Positions 61,313 through 64,000 of a DNA stretch of 64,000 nucleotides are shown here, one piece after another; position 1 is the stretch's first letter; each line of letters begins with the position of its first letter. The stretch comes from Burkholderia sp. Bp8992 (GTDB lineage Bacteria > Pseudomonadota > Gammaproteobacteria > Burkholderiales > Burkholderiaceae), in assembly GCF_003853705.1 (NCBI RefSeq), contig NZ_QTQI01000008.1, positions 124,001-188,000 of the forward strand, given 5' to 3'. Below the pieces are notes generated by a model. The model had not been told where the DNA came from. It saw only the letters and a list, made by a program, of their open reading frames with translations, and did not search any database. The position numbers and the translations under genes are program-made.

Positions 61313-62290
61313 CTATGCGGGCAACTCCCCCGGCTCGAGCGCGTTGGCGCTCGCGAGATCCTTGAACAGCGTGCGCATGGTGCGGATGTCGGGGTTCTTT
61401 TCCATCGGCGTCGCCCAGATCACGTCCAGCGTGAAGGTCGGGAAGCCGAGCGGCACCTCGCAGATCTGCGCGGTCGACGGAATCGACAGGTACGGGATCA
61501 GCCGCCGCGGCAACGTCAAGGCAACCGGCAGCCGCGAGACGATGTTCACGCAGGCCTGATACGTGTTGGCGCGCGCGACGATACTGCGCGAGCGGCCGAG
61601 CTTCTCGAGCCAGCCGTCGATCATGTTGCGCTCGGATACCCACGGCGTCGGGAACACGTGGTCCATGTCGCAGAATTCGTCGAGCGAGACGCGCGTCGAC
61701 GGCGCGAGCTTGCGCGACGCGGTCAGACACACAAAGGTGTCGGAAAGGACCGATTCCCATTGCAGGTCGGGATGCAGCCGGTGATAGCCGGGACCGAAGC
61801 CGATCGCGAAATCGATTTCTCCGGCTAGCAGCCGCTCTACCGGCAGTTCGCGGCCGAGGCGGTCGACGATCAGCGAGGTTTCGCGGCCGCGCTTCATGAA
61901 CGACTCGAGCACGCCCGGCAGCAGCAGCAGCTCGAAGTACTCCGGCGCGCAGACGCGCATCACGCGGCGGGTCGTTGCGACCACCTGGTCGTCATCCATG
62001 TCGGCGCAGTGGTTCACCGCATCGATCACGTTTCGCAGATAGGGCTCGATCGCCTCGGCCTTGGCCGTCGCGACGAGGCTGCCGTGATCGACATCGAAGA
62101 GCACGTCGTGGAAGCAATTGCGCAACCGCTTCAGGCAATAGCTGACGGTGGGCTGGCTGATGCTCATGACCTCGGCGGTGCGGCGGGCGCTTTTGTGTTC
62201 GTACAGACACAGAAACACCATCACGTCTTGCAGATCGAGTTGGCGCAATACGTTGCTGTTGAGCACGATTTTCCTCGTTGTTGTTGTCAT
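61313..62290 (-). CDS. LysR-family transcriptional regulator (LeuO/NodD-like branch)
   Basis: The protein is 325 residues. The HTH sits at ~20-60 (LDLQDVMVFLCLYEHKSARRTAEVMSISQPTVSYCLKRLR). The effector domain starts near 110 (RRVMRVCAPEYFELLLLP). It lies directly upstream of the TauD operon on the same strand and is the likely regulator of that pathway. Confidence 0.92.
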   Translation of the reverse strand: MTTTTRKIVLNSNVLRQLDLQDVMVFLCLYEHKSARRTAEVMSISQPTVSYCLKRLRNCFHDVLFDVDHGSLVATAKAEAIEPYLRNVIDAVNHCADMDDDQVVATTRRVMRVCAPEYFELLLLPGVLESFMKRGRETSLIVDRLGRELPVERLLAGEIDFAIGFGPGYHRLHPDLQWESVLSDTFVCLTASRKLAPSTRVSLDEFCDMDHVFPTPWVSERNMIDGWLEKLGRSRSIVARANTYQACVNIVSRLPVALTLPRRLIPYLSIPSTAQICEVPLGFPTFTLDVIWATPMEKNPDIRTMRTLFKDLASANALEPGELPA

Positions 62291-62357
62291 TGGACTGTTT
62301 CCCGGTACCGCGCAATACCCCGGTCATGCCGCGGCGATCGTCGATCGCCCTGTTCCG

Positions 62358-62894
62358 TCACGCCTGGTCGGCGTCGTCCTGCGGCAGCGCCTCTCCCGGC
62401 AAGGCGAGCAGCGCCTGCTTCAAGAGCGCCGCAAGCATCGTCCGGTCATCGGCCTCGAGCCCGCCGAGCAGCAGATTCTGCGTATCCACGTGCACGTGCA
62501 CGGCCCGATCGATCAGCTGGAGGCCTGCCGGCGTCAACCGCACGGTAAGGCCGCGGCCATCCTGCGGATTCGGCACACGCTCGACGAGGTCGGCCTGCTC
62601 CAGGCGCATCAACCGGTTGGTGATCGCGCCGGACGTGATCATGAGCGAGCGATAAAGTTGCGTCGGCGACAGCTCGTAAGGCTTGCCGGCACGCCGAAGC
62701 GTCGCCAGCACGTCGAATTCGCCTTCCTTGAATCCAAACGGCGACAGCGCCTCCGTCCGCGCCTTCTCGCAGTGCTTCGTCAGCCGCGCGAGCCGGCCGA
62801 AGATCTCCATCGACGCGACGTCGAGCTCGGGGCGTTCGTGGCGCCATTGAGCCACCACACGGTCGACATGATCCTCCTTGGCCCACGCAATCAT
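62358..62894 (-). CDS. MarR-family transcriptional regulator
   Basis: The protein is 178 residues from the ATG at 62894 (MIAWAKEDHVDRVV). It is a winged-helix MarR: KEGEFDVLATLRRAGKPYELSPTQLYRSLMITSGAITNRLMRLEQADLVERVPNPQDGRGLTVRLT. It diverges from the hydrolase at 63003, and the palindrome at 62944-62961 is its probable operator. Confidence 0.92.
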   Translation of the reverse strand: MIAWAKEDHVDRVVAQWRHERPELDVASMEIFGRLARLTKHCEKARTEALSPFGFKEGEFDVLATLRRAGKPYELSPTQLYRSLMITSGAITNRLMRLEQADLVERVPNPQDGRGLTVRLTPAGLQLIDRAVHVHVDTQNLLLGGLEADDRTMLAALLKQALLALPGEALPQDDADQA

Positions 62895-62943
62895 GAATGT
62901 CCTCGCATTTGAAGGGGTTCTCGGTGAGTGCTTGTCATCAATA

Positions 62944-62961
62944 TATCTCAATATTAAGATA
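62944..62961. promoter_or_regulatory. MarR-type palindromic operator
   Basis: TATCTCAATATTAAGATA is an 18-bp palindrome with one mismatched pair (positions 6 and 13). It is typical of MarR/EmrR-like AT-rich operators and lies about midway between the two divergent start codons. Confidence 0.8.
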
Positions 62962-63002
62962 ATCGCGAGAGCGCATGTTGGGCGCGACTACGGAGCAGAC
63001 CC

Positions 63003-63836
63003 ATGACAAAACTATCATTCGGAGACCATGATCTCTACTACGCTGATGTCGGCAGTGGTACGCCTGTCGTGTTGATTCACGATCTAGGCAGTTGCGGGCG
63101 CGCATGGGCGCGCCAGATGTCGTTCCTGCGTCAGGCCGGTTTTCGCGTGATCGTGCCGGACCTTCCCGGTCACGGCGCGTCGTCCTATCCGGATCGCACG
63201 CTCGACATTCAGGCGTTCGCCGGCGGCCTGGAATGCCTGCTGGATCATCTCGGGCTCGAAAGCGCGAACCTGGTCGGCCTGTCGCTCGGCGGAGCCATTG
63301 CACTATCGGTGGCGATCGACGCGCCGTCGCGTGTCGGCAAGCTGATTGTCTGCAACGGATTCTCGAGCCTGGTTGCCGACGATGTCGCGCGCCGGTTCGA
63401 ACTCTGGAAGGCAAGGTTCCAGCGCGGCGACGGCGCGACGCGCTGGTTCGAGGAAATGTGGCCGTTATTGGTGAGCGCCGACTACGCTCAAACGGAAGAT
63501 GGCGAGATCGCTTATCAGATCGGCCATGCCCATGCGGCAGGAACCGATCCGGCGTTCCTCGCCCGACTTTGCGCGGGAATCGCGAATTACGACGTGCGGA
63601 GAAGACTGAACCTCGTCCGCAGCGAGACGCTGGTTCTGCAAAGCGACGACGATGGCGTTCATCCGGCGATCGAGGGCCAGCGGCTTGCCGCCATGATCCC
63701 GGGGGCACGATTCGGTGCACTGCCGGGAAGCGGGCATCATCCGAATCTCGACAGCGCCAGGACATTCAACTGGACGCTCTTGCGCTTCCTGTCGGATCAC
63801 AATGAGCTGGATGCCGCCCCTGTTGCATCTCATTGA
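63003..63836 (+). CDS. Alpha/beta hydrolase (3-oxoadipate enol-lactonase-like)
   Basis: The protein is 277 residues. Oxyanion region VVLIHDLGSCGRAW, nucleophile LVGLSLGGAIAL, an Asp in LVLQSDDDGVHP and His in GSGHHPNLDS form a complete triad. It resembles PcaD-like lactonases and peroxidase-like hydrolases. It is probably derepressed when the divergent MarR protein binds an aromatic or lipophilic ligand. Confidence 0.9.
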   Translation: MTKLSFGDHDLYYADVGSGTPVVLIHDLGSCGRAWARQMSFLRQAGFRVIVPDLPGHGASSYPDRTLDIQAFAGGLECLLDHLGLESANLVGLSLGGAIALSVAIDAPSRVGKLIVCNGFSSLVADDVARRFELWKARFQRGDGATRWFEEMWPLLVSADYAQTEDGEIAYQIGHAHAAGTDPAFLARLCAGIANYDVRRRLNLVRSETLVLQSDDDGVHPAIEGQRLAAMIPGARFGALPGSGHHPNLDSARTFNWTLLRFLSDHNELDAAPVASH

Positions 63837-63941
63837 GACGGTTGCCGCGGCCCATCCGATACTCGACACCACGCGTCACACCCACGAAAGCGAACGCCGG
63901 CCGCATGACCGCCAGCCTGCGTTCGCTCGCCCGTCTCGCGC

Positions 63942-64000
63942 TTACACGCGCCGCAACGGCCGGAACCCGGCACGCACTTCACGCGCAAACAATTCCGGCT
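63942..64000 (-). CDS. C-terminal end of a gene cut by the right edge
   Basis: The minus strand entering from 64000 reads ...PELFAREVRAGFRPLRRV then stop (TAA at 63942-63944). Only 18 residues are visible, so the family cannot be named. It would be convergent with the hydrolase at 63003. Confidence 0.4.
   Translation of the reverse strand, partial: PELFAREVRAGFRPLRRV

Overview
The window is very GC-rich and its gene content and codon bias point to a Burkholderia cepacia complex-like beta-proteobacterium. The mix of accessory metabolism, many LysR regulators and an extra groESL copy suggests a secondary chromosome. This is inference, because no species marker is present. About 60 genes are supported. 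I saw no rRNA, tRNA, CRISPR array, insertion sequence or phage gene.

Layout. 1-2.7 kb: cut-off DUF1445 hydro-lyase, divergent LysR gene, a membrane protein and a small monooxygenase-like protein. 2.8-7.7 kb (minus strand): a tightly coupled set of lipoprotein sulfatase, formylglycine-generating enzyme, orphan MetQ-like binding protein and YkgJ-type cysteine-cluster protein. 7.8-11.8 kb: SDR, an unrecognised two-gene membrane-protein unit, and a divergent LysR/quinone-oxidoreductase pair. 11.9-28.8 kb: a large organosulfur island. It holds a TonB-dependent receptor, MFS transporter, its own TonB-ExbB-ExbD, three cytoplasmic DszB-like (sulfinate desulfinase) paralogues, an SsuD-like flavin monooxygenase, an ABC binding protein with two permeases but no ATPase, an SfnR-like sigma-54 activator lacking a sensor domain, a class II aldolase-like protein and a secreted lipase-like protein. 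Five sigma-54 (-24/-12) promoters can be read by eye in front of its transcription units. The inverted repeat TGTTGC-N4-GCAACA lies in the shared intergenic regions and is a good candidate for the activator's binding site.

28.9-34.5 kb: HrcA/CIRCE-type groES-groEL, LysE exporter, two small unknowns, a PTS IIA protein and an orphan acetylglutamate-kinase-like protein. 34.6-39.3 kb: a family 2A encapsulin system, with shell protein, cysteine desulfurase cargo carrying a ~260-residue disordered N-terminus, XRE regulator, serine O-acetyltransferase and rhodanese. Two of its promoter regions share an identical 13-bp element. 39.7-44.2 kb: amidase, secreted hydrolases, DUF4148 protein and cytochrome P460.

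44.5-50.3 kb: an operon of FabI, PHB-polymerase-like DUF3141 protein, phosphate acetyltransferase, acetate kinase and a small protein behind a perfect FNR/ANR box, so probably low-oxygen induced. 50.5-56.2 kb: an RND efflux operon. 56.4-61.1 kb: an operon of TauD-like oxygenase, AMP-ligase, thermostable-hemolysin-family protein, MFS exporter and DoxX protein, which looks like a small-molecule biosynthesis and export pathway I cannot name. 61.3-64 kb: LysR, MarR with a palindromic operator facing an alpha/beta hydrolase, and the edge of a further gene.

Sulfur is the unifying theme of the first 40 kb: sulfate-ester release (sulfatase/FGE), organosulfur uptake and C-S cleavage to sulfite (TonB/LLM/DszB-like), and cysteine synthesis plus sulfur storage (CysE, rhodanese, desulfurase-loaded encapsulin).
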